This document shows, in pieces, positions 12,801 through 23,400 of a stretch of 53,567 nucleotides of DNA. The notes under the pieces were generated by a model. That model was not told the DNA's origin. It ran no database searches and saw only the letters and a program-made list of their open reading frames with translations. Within the stretch, counting starts at the first letter, position 1; each line of letters opens with the position of its first letter. The position numbers were made by a program, and so were the translations under genes. Source of the DNA: Acanthaster planci (taxonomy: Eukaryota > Echinodermata > Asteroidea > Valvatida > Acanthasteridae); assembly GCF_001949145.1 (NCBI RefSeq), contig NW_019091359.1, positions 640,997 through 694,563 on the forward strand, read 5' to 3'.

Positions 12801-15135
12801 TTTCTCTTGAAAACAAACTATTCAACTTGCCGAAATGTCTTTTACTTTGGATTTGTCTTGCACAAATTACTTTTACTTTTATACTCTGACGGTTGTGAGC
12901 ATTCAGTCAGCTTGCGGCAGAATGGTGGCAGCTCACACCCCTGTAGAATGTGTTACATACACATGTACATGTAATCAATGAGCCATTTTGTCGTTGCAAT
13001 AGCGCATGCAAAAAGCATATCAAATATCATTCAGGATCAGCAATATGCAGTTCAGCCTAATCAGCATAGCTGTGTGCAAACTCACACGGGCTAAACATGT
13101 TCTTGAAATACTGAATTGGCTTACTATCAGGGAAGTAGCAATGACTAGGTCATTCTTACATAACACTTCAATGCTAAATTTCTCCCTTAATGGTTACAGC
13201 TCTTGATTAACTGCTTTAACTCTAAAAGAGCCGGGCTTTTTGGCCTATCTCACAGCTGGGGGGCGGGGATTCTCCCCCCCCCGTAAGTAACTTGGCTGTG
13301 CATCTCAATTTTTTTTAAAAAATTTGGTACGCATGTAAAGATACGCCTTATCATTACAAATGTGAAGTTTGAACTCAGACATTTAGTTTTGTTGATACGG
13401 TCATTTGAAATTCAAGGCTACCTGCATGCCTGCCCGCGGGGCATTGAGCGCCACAGTGGAAAAAGTGTACATTTTGGGCTGACCTGTCTCCGAAAAATGC
13501 ACACTGCACAAGAACAGTATGTCTGATCTTCACAAAATTGGTATCAAAATAACCACGAAAAGTTACTTTCAAAACTCCTAACGGCTTAACTCCTGGAAGT
13601 GCCTGCGTCACTATCGGGGTGGATTCCAACCCCCCCCCAGCTCTTTTTAGGGTGAAGATTGTTTACATCTAAAGCCGAGTGGTACCAAGTGTCATATTTA
13701 TAAAAAAATCCTCTTTGATACTGTTTAAAATGATACTCAAACAATTAACATGTGTCACATTGCCAAAACCCCTGAATTTTTAACCGCTTCCTATACTTTA
13801 CCACTAAGTTGTAAGTACTAATATTTTTATACAAAGTTATGATTATAGATCCACATTTGGACTTTAATTGGGAGTCATCATCAATTTGCTGCTGTGCGTG
13901 TTTGATGGGATTGGTTGAATGTCATGATGGAACACCACTAACTGACAACGATGGCATGAATATTCAGCTTCCTATACTGCAGTACACAACGTTTTAGAGA
14001 TGCCGATTACCAACCAAAACTTGCGGCAATGATCACAAAGGGGACTTATGGTTGCAAAACAGGTGGTGCATAGCAAGCATGCGCTGCGCTCTGGCTAGGG
14101 ACATACCAGGCAATGCCAGGAAATGGTAATTGGCCAGATGTTAGAGCCCGGGCAGTTCAGACTCCTTCTGTGTCCTTCCTCGATGGAACCACTATGCCAA
14201 CCTGACTATATTATGATTATGATTAGATTAGATTGGATTGGATTGAATTGGATTGGGTTGGGTTGGGAATTTTATTGTCCGCATCATAAAGAATAAAGAA
14301 ATTTTGTTTCCATTGGCACATCCAAATATAAAAATAGGTACTTAAAAATAGACAACAATTTACAATATTTTACCTACAAGATAACCTACTAAAACAAATT
14401 AACTCAAATAAAAATTATTAACATACAAATAAAAACCTACCAGAAAAGCCAAAAACTCTTCCCGTGTAGGGGAGCTCCTTAATTAGATCCTTTAATTACG
14501 AACAGCTGATTTGTTAAATAAATGAGTTGGGAACAAAGAATTGCCTGTGTCGAGTTAGGTTTGTACAAGGCACACAAAGTCTAAAAACGGATCTATTAAA
14601 AACAAAACACTCCAAAAGTGGATGAGTTGGATCTGATAGAATGACATGTACCTTAGATATTACACGTTCCAAGTAGATATTGTTATTTGTTGGCAAGGTA
14701 AGACCTACCGAGCGTTGAGCCGTTTTACAAACACGCTCAAAACCTATCCCTGTTTTTTTGTAAAAGTGAACCATACACACCAATTATGTTAAAAGTAACA
14801 ATGTGATAGTGAATGTGATAGTCCCTGAGGGCAGTGCTTCATATGATCTACATTTGTATTGTTTTGTTTTCTTCAGTTCATTTAAGCGGCCTTTGTCAGA
14901 GGACTCAACCAATCAGCGTCCAGCTAAGCTTCCACGTAGCTCCTCTGCCAATCAGAGCTCCAGTATGCTGAGCTCGTCTTCTTGCTCCAGCTCTGCCTCT
15001 TCATTGGCTGGCAACCTGCGACGATCCCCACGCTTTAGGAACATGTCTTCCTCAGATGAAGAGTCTACTACCAGCTGTAGCTCACTGCAGAAAATGTTCA
15101 CACCCAGCAAGCAAAGCAGGTTTACAGCTGTGTGA
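700..15135 (+). CDS. CIT: citron Rho-interacting kinase, 3' part of gene (15 exons)
   Basis: This is the C-terminal part of citron, the Rho-binding scaffold of the cytokinetic midbody. Exons: 700-840, 1798-1962, 2268-2373, 2904-3212, 4438-4618, 5638-5720, 6056-6411, 6959-7100, 7541-7650, 8451-8576, 9377-9485, 9925-10056, 10749-10911, 12340-12564, 14877-15135. All introns are GT-AG, phases match, and the total is 2607 nt (868 codons plus stop). Order along the product: coiled coil (about residues 1-135), basic lysine-rich stretch (about 80-95), C1 zinc domain (206-255), PH (285-405), CNH (430-720), Ser-rich tail ending F-T-A-V. The kinase domain, if present, would be upstream of the window, so a kinase-less isoform cannot be excluded. 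No frameshift or stop is seen, so the gene looks functional. Introns hold foldback repeats and retrotransposon debris but no other gene. Confidence 0.95.
1798..1962 (+). CDS. CIT: citron exon (coiled coil end, lysine-rich block)
   Basis: 55 codons, phase 0, donor GTAAGC. Coiled-coil residues are followed by a [11 protein letters not shown] block, the position at which vertebrate citron also carries a lysine-rich stretch. It could act as a nuclear-localisation or membrane-contact signal; that role is inference. Confidence 0.88.
2268..2373 (+). CDS. CIT: citron exon (coiled coil)
   Basis: 106 nt, phase 0 in and phase 1 out. Starts Y-K-E-L-Q-Q-A-L-E and continues as a strongly helical E/K/Q-rich segment. 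Acceptor CATGCAG, donor GTTGGT. Confidence 0.88.
2904..3212 (+). CDS. CIT: citron exon (linker and first half of C1 domain)
   Basis: 309 nt, phase 1 to phase 1. A Pro/Ser-rich linker is followed by an [13 protein letters not shown] segment and the first half of a C1 domain: the initiating His, then CAVC and CAKC pairs. C1 domains of the citron type are atypical and generally do not bind phorbol ester. Acceptor CTATGTAG, donor GTGAGA. Confidence 0.93.
3739..3834. repeat. foldback repeat in citron intron
   Basis: An imperfect inverted repeat with arms of about 37 bp. The left arm begins GTGGATTCGGCTCAGACTTC and the right arm is its near reverse complement, separated by about 20 bp. It lies in the 3213-4437 intron and looks like a small non-autonomous element or hairpin. 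Confidence 0.65.
4438..4618 (+). CDS. CIT: citron exon (second half of C1, start of PH)
   Basis: 181 nt, phase 1 in and phase 2 out. Carries the C1 completion CHQVCHPKC with the final HTCGL, then a linker and the first strand of the PH domain (LQSWMKIPK). Acceptor CTTGCAG, donor GTATGC. Confidence 0.93.
5638..5720 (+). CDS. CIT: citron exon (PH domain)
   Basis: 83 nt, phase 2 in and phase 1 out. Encodes the PH strand block [18 protein letters not shown]. The acceptor follows a T-rich tract and CTGCAG; the donor is GTAAGA. Confidence 0.92.
6056..6411 (+). CDS. CIT: citron exon (PH end and CNH start)
   Basis: 356 nt, phase 1 in and phase 0 out. Contains the PH C-terminal half, including [19 protein letters not shown] and the [10 protein letters not shown] helix, then the start of the CNH propeller. 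One of the longest and best-conserved exons of the gene. Confidence 0.95.
6959..7100 (+). CDS. CIT: citron exon (CNH)
   Basis: 142 nt, phase 0 in and phase 1 out. Begins [13 protein letters not shown], the first blade motif of a citron homology (CNH) beta-propeller. Donor GTAAGT. Confidence 0.93.
7541..7650 (+). CDS. CIT: citron exon (CNH)
   Basis: 110 nt, phase 1 in and phase 0 out. Contains [10 protein letters not shown], equivalent to the CNH strand following the first blade. Acceptor ACCCTCAG, donor GTAAGT. Confidence 0.92.
7792..7936. repeat. foldback element, about 145 bp, in citron intron
   Basis: Inverted repeat with arms of about 60 bp. The left end AATAATTGTTGCCTGCAGTG pairs with the right end ending GCAGGCAACAATTGTT, and both arms contain a GGTCCATGG / CCATGGACC core. 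The loop is about 20 bp. It is small and has no ORF, so it is probably a MITE or foldback transposon copy. Confidence 0.8.
8451..8576 (+). CDS. CIT: citron exon (CNH)
   Basis: 42 codons, phase 0 at both ends. Begins [19 protein letters not shown], a strongly conserved citron CNH segment. Donor GTAGGC. Confidence 0.93.
9377..9485 (+). CDS. CIT: citron exon (CNH)
   Basis: 109 nt, phase 0 in and phase 1 out. Encodes SEPCSCLSF and [13 protein letters not shown], matching the CNH blade that reads the protein's own surface loop. Acceptor CTTGTAG, donor GTGAGA. Confidence 0.93.
9925..10056 (+). CDS. CIT: citron exon (CNH)
   Basis: 132 nt, phase 1 to phase 1. Encodes [20 protein letters not shown] and continues to EREYLLCFH, a citron CNH hallmark. 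Donor GTAATA. Confidence 0.94.
10749..10911 (+). CDS. CIT: citron exon (CNH)
   Basis: 163 nt, phase 1 in and phase 2 out. Starts [14 protein letters not shown] and includes [10 protein letters not shown] and [13 protein letters not shown], the most conserved CNH segment. Confidence 0.95.
11629..12320. repeat. repeat-rich intron segment with many AGCATTTGCT motifs
   Basis: The 10-mer AGCATTTGCT and close variants (AAGCATTTACT, GAAGCAAATGCT) recur on both strands across this stretch, densest near its two edges. This suggests a short-TIR non-autonomous element filling the intron before the 12340 exon. No coding capacity is supported. The boundaries are approximate. Confidence 0.45.
12340..12564 (+). 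CDS. CIT: citron exon (end of CNH, tail)
   Basis: 225 nt, phase 2 to phase 2. Finishes the CNH propeller ([19 protein letters not shown]) and enters a polar Ser/Arg-rich tail. Acceptor TTTTTGTAG, donor GTAAGC. Confidence 0.93.
13221..13652. repeat. possible short-TIR element in citron intron
   Basis: The ends TCTAAAAGAGCCGGG (left) and CCCAGCTCTTTTTAG (right) are near-inverse complements flanking about 430 bp. Runs of G and C lie just inside both ends. There is no protein homology. It resembles a non-autonomous DNA element, but the TIR is short. Confidence 0.4.
14211..14783 (-). mobile_element. CR1/Jockey-like non-LTR retrotransposon, 3' end
   Basis: The minus-strand ORF 14783-14514 carries the typical C-terminal tail of CR1/Jockey-type ORF2 proteins: a DPTHPL motif, then a Tyr/Arg-poor segment ending in a basic FVPNSFI run. 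Its 3' UTR runs to a (GATTG/GATTA)n tract at 14211-14269, which on the minus strand is an AATCC-type tail. The copy is 5' truncated, with substitutions. It lies antisense in the last citron intron. Confidence 0.6.
14877..15135 (+). CDS. CIT: citron last exon (Ser-rich tail, PDZ ligand)
   Basis: 259 nt entering in phase 2 and ending in TGA at 15133-15135. Encodes a serine-rich, basic tail finishing SRFTAV. The last four residues F-T-A-V fit a class I PDZ ligand (S/T-X-hydrophobic), the same type of ending as vertebrate citron-N. The acceptor TTTTCTTCAG fixes the start. Confidence 0.92.
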
Positions 15136-17765
15136 TGGACTGACTAGGATGAAAGCATGATGTACCAAACATCACAGGTTTCACTAGCATCCATCATAGG
15201 GGATATATGAAGGTGTACCAGTTGTTTATGAGTACAAACAACCTGTGCTGTACAGAAGAGGTATTCTACATTTAAATTGCATATGCATATCTTTGGTCCC
15301 TGACCATGCTCAGCAATTATGTAAATCCTCAGCTTGACTTCCATATTTTGACCAATCAGTATCCATGTATTACAGGCCTTCGTCAGAAAACTTCATGGCA
15401 AGTATAGGGAAAAGTGTTTTAATAGATCACATTGTATGGTCATGTGACACCTACTAACCAATCAACAGCTTTTGTAAATTTCTGCTCAAAATGGCATTGC
15501 CCAAAACTTTGAATGTTATCAGATACTGTTTAAGAGTGGTCACATGCTCCATTGAACAACAATTGACAGCCTTACTGACTTACTGTAAGTAAGTTACTGA
15601 TGTAAATATTAAAATGGCCAATATACCCGTGATTGCACTGCTGCCTAACACAGTCAGAGATAACTTACAGGCACTATATCATGCATACATTATGTCGCTA
15701 TACATACAGATATTGCATTGCTTGTGGAAAGGAAATGAGATGCATTTAATGGCAAAAATCTGTGGAAATTGACAATTTGAAGTGGATTTCACGAGAACCA
15801 CACTTTGTATATGTATGTATTTGATAACCATAGGTTTGCCCTGTACTAGCACTTTGATTCCTATTCAGTAGATTGCATAGTAGCGCCACTATAGTAAGGC
15901 AGTGTTATTTCCATGCGATTGCTTTTACATGATGTACCAGTAATGTGAGAGCTATTTTGATTTTTAAAAACATTTTACTTGCATTCTGAAAACAACTTGA
16001 GTTTTGCTTTATAATTTTAGTGTTTCTTTTACTTGACTGCGCTTGTGTGAACATGCATGAATGGTACCATATGCTCAGAAAACCTGGCACGAAAAAGTCC
16101 AAGTACTTCTTCCGTGCTAGAATGGGTTCAATATTTGCATTAGAAGAGCACAATCCCCTCCTATCGTAGCAGTTGTATATGTATTGATATAAATAATGCA
16201 ATTATTAAATGGCACTCAATGATTAAACTAAGATATGCATTTTCAATAAGATTATTTGACGTGACATCTTCAAAACTAGTCTAGTAGATTCCAAACCAAA
16301 ATGCCCTTTGACCTGGGCAGTAAAAGCTGTGGGTTTTTTGGTTTGTTCTTTTTTTTAAATGATTATTATTGTTTTTTTTAACTGGTAAAAGTGTTTGAAT
16401 GCTTTCTTCCTGGTGAGTGTGTTCAGAGAAATCAATATATGGGAAAGTGCTTAGAAGATAACTTTGAAATGCTGGTTTTGAATGCAATTTTATTTCTTTA
16501 CAGTTTGATAAAAGCCAAGGTTCAGACCATTGTTGGTAACCGCCTTTTCAAGTTTAAACCACACACTTGGAATGGTTTCAACACACTATTACCCCTTCAG
16601 GTTTGAGAAAATAAGGTCTTGCAAAATACCACCATATAAATTGTAAAAATGTTATTTGAAGCTCACTCTCCACTTTGTCAAGAATTCAATCCTTATTACA
16701 GTGTGAGCTTGCTGTGGAAAAAGTATTATTTTTGTAATATGCATATGGCCAATGGAACATCACTCAATCAAACTTCTTTTCTTTTACCAAATGGAACATT
16801 AAAAACCACTCAAGGAACTTCTAGTTACAGTTGTGGTTCTTACCAGTATGTATTTGAGTTCTTACCAAACGTTGAGGTGTATGTTTTAATGAAGAAGTTT
16901 CTGACGGGTCCATATCTGGGGCCCCTTACCCAAGGAAGAATCTTTATTACATGGAGTTGGGAGGAATTGCTGACCATGCACTTTTTGCTGTTCTGTTTTC
17001 TGTGGCTGATTGTGCATTTCTTCGTTTGAGTTAGAGTGTACATTCACCCTCGGCGGCCTCCACTTGTGATATAGACGCCACAGGACCATTTCTATCGAGA
17101 ACTTCACCAGGATTCTCATGATAATTGTGGAATTCCAACTGAACTTTGCTCACATCATGCTTAGTGCCCAGTGAACCACTGCAACTTCACAATGGCTATT
17201 TATCTACGTAAGCTGCTATTGCTGGTCACACCCCTATTCATCAGCCATGACTACATTCAATTTAATTTGAGCGCTTGAGGTTCAAAATCGGAGACTGATT
17301 TTGGAGACGAAGCCTCCGGCAGGTGAATTTGCCAATAGTTTTGATTTAAATTAGGCACCCTCCAAATCACGAATGATCTTGTATAGTTTTGACTGCAATC
17401 TGGCCATCAATGCGTATAAATGTCTGAGGTCTCACTTCTCAGGGGGTAGGGAGACAAACTTGCCTGTAGGGGGACAGATTTAACTTGGTAAATGTGCCCC
17501 CCAAACACTTTTAATGGAGTGCAATCTGGAGTACACCCCCACTGTGTAACGCGGAGAGCTTTAATGCAGAAAGCTATCATCCTACATTAAATTAAACTGT
17601 TCTAAAGTTTCCTGTTTAGTTAGGCTTTATGCAGAAGCAGGAAAAAACGGATCGCAAGAATGAAACATTCCTGGGCTCCTTACAACAACTGATTAGTACG
17701 ATTAAACAAGATTTTTGTGTGACTACATGCAAAAGTATGATAAACTACCTGGGAAAGATTCTTGA
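15136..17765. other. intergenic: citron 3' UTR and transporter 3' flank
   Basis: No supported gene lies between the citron stop and the transporter stop; the two genes converge here. An ATTAAA hexamer near 16203 could be the citron poly(A) signal, but this is a guess. Short ORFs (15905-16201, 16391-16606, 16649-17029) have no recognisable domain and no codon pattern. Confidence 0.5.
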
Positions 17766-17887
17766 TCAGTCACCATTGCACAGGTGTAAAATTCGTTCGG
17801 CAACGAGAATAACGACAGCCATGCCAGAAACTCCTCCCAACATCAAGAAACATGCGTCGTAACTGCCAGTGGCATCGTAAACGATAC
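17766..17887 (-). CDS. SLC16-like terminal exon
   Basis: Acceptor CAATGCAG, first codon shared with the previous exon (phase 1). Encodes IVYDATGSYDACF and a final hydrophobic helix, then a short cytoplasmic end and TGA at 17768-17766. It is too short to stand out as an independent ORF. Confidence 0.85.
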
Positions 17888-19311
17888 CTGCATTGAGAGG
17901 ACATCAGAAATATATATGCCCAATATAGGTTTCCACAGTTATTTTAATACCAGTATTACACAAATTCTCTAGAATGACCTTTAATTTGGTCCCTGAACAT
18001 CGTCGATAGCGATTCCTAATTTCAAAAAGTCCCAAAAATATTTCATTCGATATTTACTAAAATTCAAATGTGTAGCATTCTAAATCGGCGTTGTTAAAGA
18101 ATTTTATTTATGTCAGTACGTTGATCATTTAAATTAAGATCCATTCTTTGTATTTCCTGGCTCACAAAGGTTTAATAATATCCTGCACTTTCTTGTTGCT
18201 GTTAAAGAGAAGAGATTGAGGCTGAAAACGATGACGTTCGTGATTTAATACAAGGAATTCCAAATAAAGATCAGTATGCACTATCTTCCTATGGTTTCTT
18301 ACAACAATTTTGTTTATGCAGCAAACTGTTAGACTGTTAGGCCTAATTTTCACATTAGAATCGATTACAATCAAAACAATAATTAAGGTTCTTTGGCTTA
18401 TTTACCCAAACGAAAATTGTGTACACTAGTCCAATCTTGATTTTTTTGTGCTAATGTAAGGGTAAAGAATGGAAAAGCAAGTACATGTACCTGCAACCCC
18501 CCCACCAGCCAGCTCTCCAACAGAAAAGAAAACAAGCAGTGTCCCCCATCCTTGAACGCAAAGATCTTCAGTCAAGACTTGCTGTGCCACTAGGATAAAT
18601 AGCATGGCCAACGTCGGAATACAAAGGCCATTGAAAAAAAAACAAGACACACGAGTCCCGGGTAGTTGCCAGAGACTAAAGGGTCAAGTACGAACGCAAG
18701 TACATTGATAAAAGCAAGGAGGGTGTAAAGCTGAACCGCTGTGACCCATCCAGGATGCATAACAAGTCCTTGCATTTTCCGGCCGACTACAGTTCCTACC
18801 CCGCCCGCGGAGGATAGGAAGCTTGCTTGCTGGTTAGCAATACCTCTCGCAATAGCATGAGGAACCAGATAGATCATCCAAGAGCTGTACATGATGCCAA
18901 CCAGAAAGCTAACGAAGGCTTGGATAGCAAATTTCGGTTCATACCAAAGCACGTCCAAGGCCAAGACCCGACAAATACCCTTGACAACGAACGTGATGCC
19001 TTTCCACACTTTGTTTTCGTCGTCATGACTTTTGCTTTTGCTTGATCCTTCATTCTCCAGAGCCGTGTAGGCCGCTGGAGCTTGCTTGATGAGAGCACCA
19101 AGAACACAAATCTGAGCGTTCAGAGCTGAAAATAACAACATTGCTCCACGCCAACCGTAGATTTCGATCAGGAATTCCGCAAGGGGTGGGCATATCATCA
19201 TTCCTACACCAGCTCCCGTTCCGACTATGCCCAAAGGAAGAGCTGATTTGGTTCGAAAATATGGAAGTATCGAAACAATAGGAGGTCCGTAGCTCATGGC
19301 ACTACCAGTTC
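17766..19311 (-). CDS. SLC16 (monocarboxylate transporter-like) protein, 3' exons
   Basis: Major facilitator transporter of the monocarboxylate porter family, expected in the plasma membrane. The first visible exon (19311-18491) starts in TM4: GTGSAMSYGPPIV, then a PYF-R loop, GAGVGMMICPPL and IYGWRGAMLL, which are MCT hallmarks. After a hydrophilic mid-protein loop come further TM segments. The last exon (17887-17766) begins IVYDATGSYDACF, the family's C-terminal TM signature, and stops with TGA. Splice phases agree (phase 1). Within the large exon, reading frame is lost at a poly-T run (minus strand, near 18636-18645), where one base must be gained or lost; this may be a sequencing slip. 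The TM1-3 exon is not found before 20490. It may lie beyond the Polinton sequence or be lost. Substrate cannot be told. Confidence 0.85.
18491..19311 (-). CDS. SLC16-like exon, TM4 to penultimate TM (frameshift in T run)
   Basis: Acceptor TTGACAG before the GA of a Gly codon (phase 1). The donor is the GT after GTTGCAG at 18491. Excluding the split codons, the length is 818 nt, which is not divisible by 3. This agrees with a one-base slip in the T run, because both flanking frames show good MFS transmembrane sequence. Confidence 0.8.
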
Positions 19312-20489
19312 CTGTCAAGACAAGAATACAAAAAAAGACAAGAATAAACAAAACCAAAACAAAAGACTAAAAGAGCAACAAACATTAGTAAATACTCTCA
19401 AAATGTTTGCATCACGGAAATAGTGGGTTTCTTCTGACTGCATGAAAAACGAAAACTTCGAAATCCATACAAAAATTTTACCTTTGCCTTCAAACTGAAC
19501 CTATTTGACTTTGAGGTATTTTTAACGTGATCTGGGACCCATTTTTAGTTTCAACGATGTTTAATTCTATAACAATTCCAGAGCATCGGGGCATTTTAGT
19601 GTTCATTGACATCACAAGAATCTGTTAATTAATCGAGAATCCCCTATTGTGTGTTTTAATTGTATAAAGTTGGTCGTAAATACTTGGTGTTTCGAATGTT
19701 GCAGCAGTTCCAATATTTTGGAGTGGTATTTAGGTAACATTTTCTTTCAAAACCGTACTGTGATTGACACTGCAATAATACCGATATTTTCTACGGGTGA
19801 GCAGCGACATTTTGGAAGTGCAGGCTACTGCGTTTGTTTAAGAGAGTGATTCCTTTGTTGTGCGGGAGTCAAGGGACTGTTGAAGTGTTCAGCCAAATGA
19901 CAAGGAAAACTGCTTGAGACCTGAAAATCAAATCTGTCAGTTGAGCCTGCCGCACGTGTATTGCCTGGTATAGAGCGCGAAGTATGTATGACACTTTACA
20001 CCGTACCCGCGGGTACCAGTCCCAGGCCACACTTTCTCTGCATGCACGATGTTCATGTACAAGCCACAACTTTTCACCGAGTTCATGTTCATGTTGTTCA
20101 TGATGTTCATGTACAAGCCACAACTTTTCACCGAGTGAATTGTTTTTTCATGACTGGCTAGAATGAAAGTTTGCAGAAAGGACTTTTTCACCACAAATCA
20201 CAACGGTGTTGATTGAATAGGAACACATCATTTACGCTTTTCTTTTCGCAAAAACAGGGGTTGATAAACAGGAGGGAAGTGTATCTGTATAAAGTTACAC
20301 AAATGGCCTGTTGTCCATCTTTGAAGACAGTATCGAATAAAATATTAACCGAAAGTTTTTCTCTTTGTTTGAAATACACAAGTTAGTTGGGGGTAGTTTT
20401 CTTGAAAGCAAAAACGTTTGAAGGCTCCCCTGTTCTCTACTGATACCTCCACGAGATGTTCATCACTGCTTCCATCTATTTTGATTAAA
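19312..20489. other. intergenic or intron, no gene seen
   Basis: The sequence upstream of the transporter exon has no further transmembrane exon on the minus strand. It contains a 54-bp-spaced duplication (see 20048-20136). A single-species PDGGWG-type MCT start was looked for by eye and not found. Confidence 0.5.
20048..20136. repeat. 54-bp direct duplication
   Basis: GATGTTCATGTACAAGCCAC followed by AACTTTTCACCGAGT occurs at about 20048 and again at about 20102. The two copies are separated by a short GTTCATGTT-rich spacer. No function is apparent. Confidence 0.8.
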
Positions 20490-23400
20490 TTAACTCTTTC
20501 GTTTTGTGTCTAACGGCGACAGGCTCAATTTGTTTTGCGTTATCGTACGCACTTGATGTCTATTGGATCTAAACGACTGTTGTTTAAAATAGCTTTGGCA
20601 CTGTTCAAACAGGCAATTTTTATAATTTTCGAGCGACAGTTCTTTTTCGTCACGACTTTCGTAACCCCTTTAGCTTCTTCAAAATTTGATCTTCCGTCAA
20701 AAGGAATACATTTTGGGATGTAAGCAGATGGCTTCCGACACGGGTATGCCGCCGAATTCGTCTTTCATCTTACCGATGACTTTTTTGCTTTTGGCGTTGT
20801 ATAACGTGTGATCCGTCGGATAACTACTCAAATCGAATTGATCTTTATTTCGATTGATGTATGCATATATGTCGTCGGTTTCGACATGTATCAACAACGA
20901 ATCTGTACCAGTGTACATCAACTTCATTTTGTCTCCAAAATCTCATTTCAACGTATTATAAAAAAATTATACATTAACGTTTTGGACAAATCCAAGATGT
21001 AAATGCCGCAATAGATGGGTTTGTTCAGATTCGTTATTTTGTACATGTCAACAAACGAGAGATCGCACCCGGAGAACACCGTCGTTGTTTTTGTAATTCG
21101 GTTGGCTGGACAATTTTGTAAAACGTTTGGTATCTACATTTCGCAAAAGATGAAAGGTTAACTCGTTCGCGCTGATTCTCCATCGTTTTGCCAAGTACCG
21201 AATTGTTCATCAACTTGAAGAAATCTTTTTCAAATTTGAATCACCACGTTTTCGCAATTCCGTGTTTTTGTCGATGTAGCTTTTCATCCAAGGCGCTTGA
21301 CTGAAAGACATAACGCGATGAACTTCTTTTAGTTGGAGTGCCAATTTTAACGAGAGCTGCAAGGTTCGATAATGTAATTTATATTTTGTTTTGGATGTAA
21401 CGTGGCCACGAGTTTGTTTACCGAATCAGTTTTTAACAAGTTTTGATCAATCAATTCTTTTTGATAGTCAGACATCCATTCATTTGGAATCGGAATGTTC
21501 TCGGGCGCCAGAGGGAAACTGTTGTATAAATCATGTAAGTGTTCAGGATAAGCAAGCGTTACTTCGAACATGTATAGCCAGTTTTAGAGTATGGCCAAAG
21601 CTTTCGAATATACTCAGAAGTAAACTAGTCTAAGTTTTGTTTCCACTGAAAGTTTCCAACGGGCAAATATTGGCTCATGGTCAACCCGTATAACTTATTT
21701 TCATCGAGGTACTCTATATACGACGTTCGTTTTTCTGGGTCGTAATCGAGTAAATATTTGTTATTTGCTTTTGCGTAACGAACGCCTCCTACGCTCAAAA
21801 TGCCGCCGCGTTTGGCACATTCAAAAAATAGATGTTTATCAATATCAGTCAAAAGTTCGAGTTTAACGCTTGAATGTTCAACAACACGTCCCCAGCGAGG
21901 CTGGTGGGCAATGTGTAATAATTGGCGGGGTCTAAACCGCAATCTGTTTTGCAGACTTTCCGAAAGTTTTCAAAGACGTAGGCGAGTAATAACGCGTCCA
22001 ATTCGACGTACAAATCGTAAAAGTCGCCTAGAGTTTTACATCCAAAGACTTGCTAGACCCGTTGAGCTCCTGCGTAAGCTTTTTTGGATATATGTTCTTG
22101 TTTGAGACAACTATAAAATGCTTCTCGCGGCGGTAATTGCGACTCGTTGAATTTTTCAAATGAGTCCATGTACTCGTACGGATAAACACCTTTTTCAAAA
22201 AGCAGTTCTGTGTTTTGCGGGACATGTTTTTGAAGTAATTTAAAAGCTTTACAGGACAAGCTTTCACAAGGGCATCGAGCGAATAACCTATAAAATTAAA
22301 CGAATCTAAAAACTTGAGTTGACCCACCGACAAAAAGGAAATGTATTTTTCCGAATTTTGGGGGATACAAACCAGTTTGTCGCTGCTCGACGCGGAAAGT
22401 CCTTGCATAGTTAAATGCGCGTCGTAATTTTCTAAATTGTGTAAAAATACCGGAATGACAGTCTTGTCTGGAATGATTTTCAGTTGTAGGTTGCACCAAT
22501 TGTGCGCCGCTCCTCTGTACTCACCGGCGATGTGGCAATGATCGCGAACTTTACGGAAATAGTAGATTGGCTTTTCGCATTTCATACAGCAGTATTCGGT
22601 AAAGTCGTTGTCTTTTACCTTTTGAAATGCTATCTTTTCGGCTTTGGTTTTCGAGGTTCCCGGATTAATACAATGGCATTGATCATATATTGAAGGCCGT
22701 ATCGGTTTCTCACAAATCCAACAAGTGGCACAAGCGTCATGTTGTTTTTGTAATTCAGAGTTCCATTGAAGCGCTTTAGGTTTGGAAAACACGTCGTCGA
22801 TTTTGCGTTGTTCTTTCAAGAGAGCGTTTATAAACAAAGTAGTGGCGTCCGTTCCTCGATATGTTTTATGTTTGACACAGACGCCGTCGCATCGAATTAC
22901 AAAGTACGAATAACCAGATGGCTGGTGATGTTGAGTTTTAACTGTATTCCCTTCTTGGTGTGGTAAGAGTTCTACAACAGATTCGAAATCGGCGTATGTG
23001 ACAAATGGTGCAGGTTGTTTATATTAATGATTTATAAATTTAAGAATGTTTTGATCTTTGTCTTCTTTGGGTAGCACGACTTTAGAAGGTGGAACGTCTA
23101 ATCCCTGACAATCTTCTTTATGTGGAGCTAACTTTTCAGCGGTTCTAAAATGCGATTCGCATCTAAAGCATGGATAAATTTTATGACCGTTTTTATTTAT
23201 AACGCTCGAAGTGAGTTAGACATATGTTTAATCCAACAGTAATGTTCCGTATGACCGTTTGCAAATAATAATAGATTGATGTGCCTATCGTTTGATACAT
23301 GTTGGAATGATATAGAATAGGAAATGATCCGTTTTTTTTCTGTCGTAACCGTACAAGTTAATCGACAAGTTGTTTTGCGCTTCCATATTTGGAATTTGCG

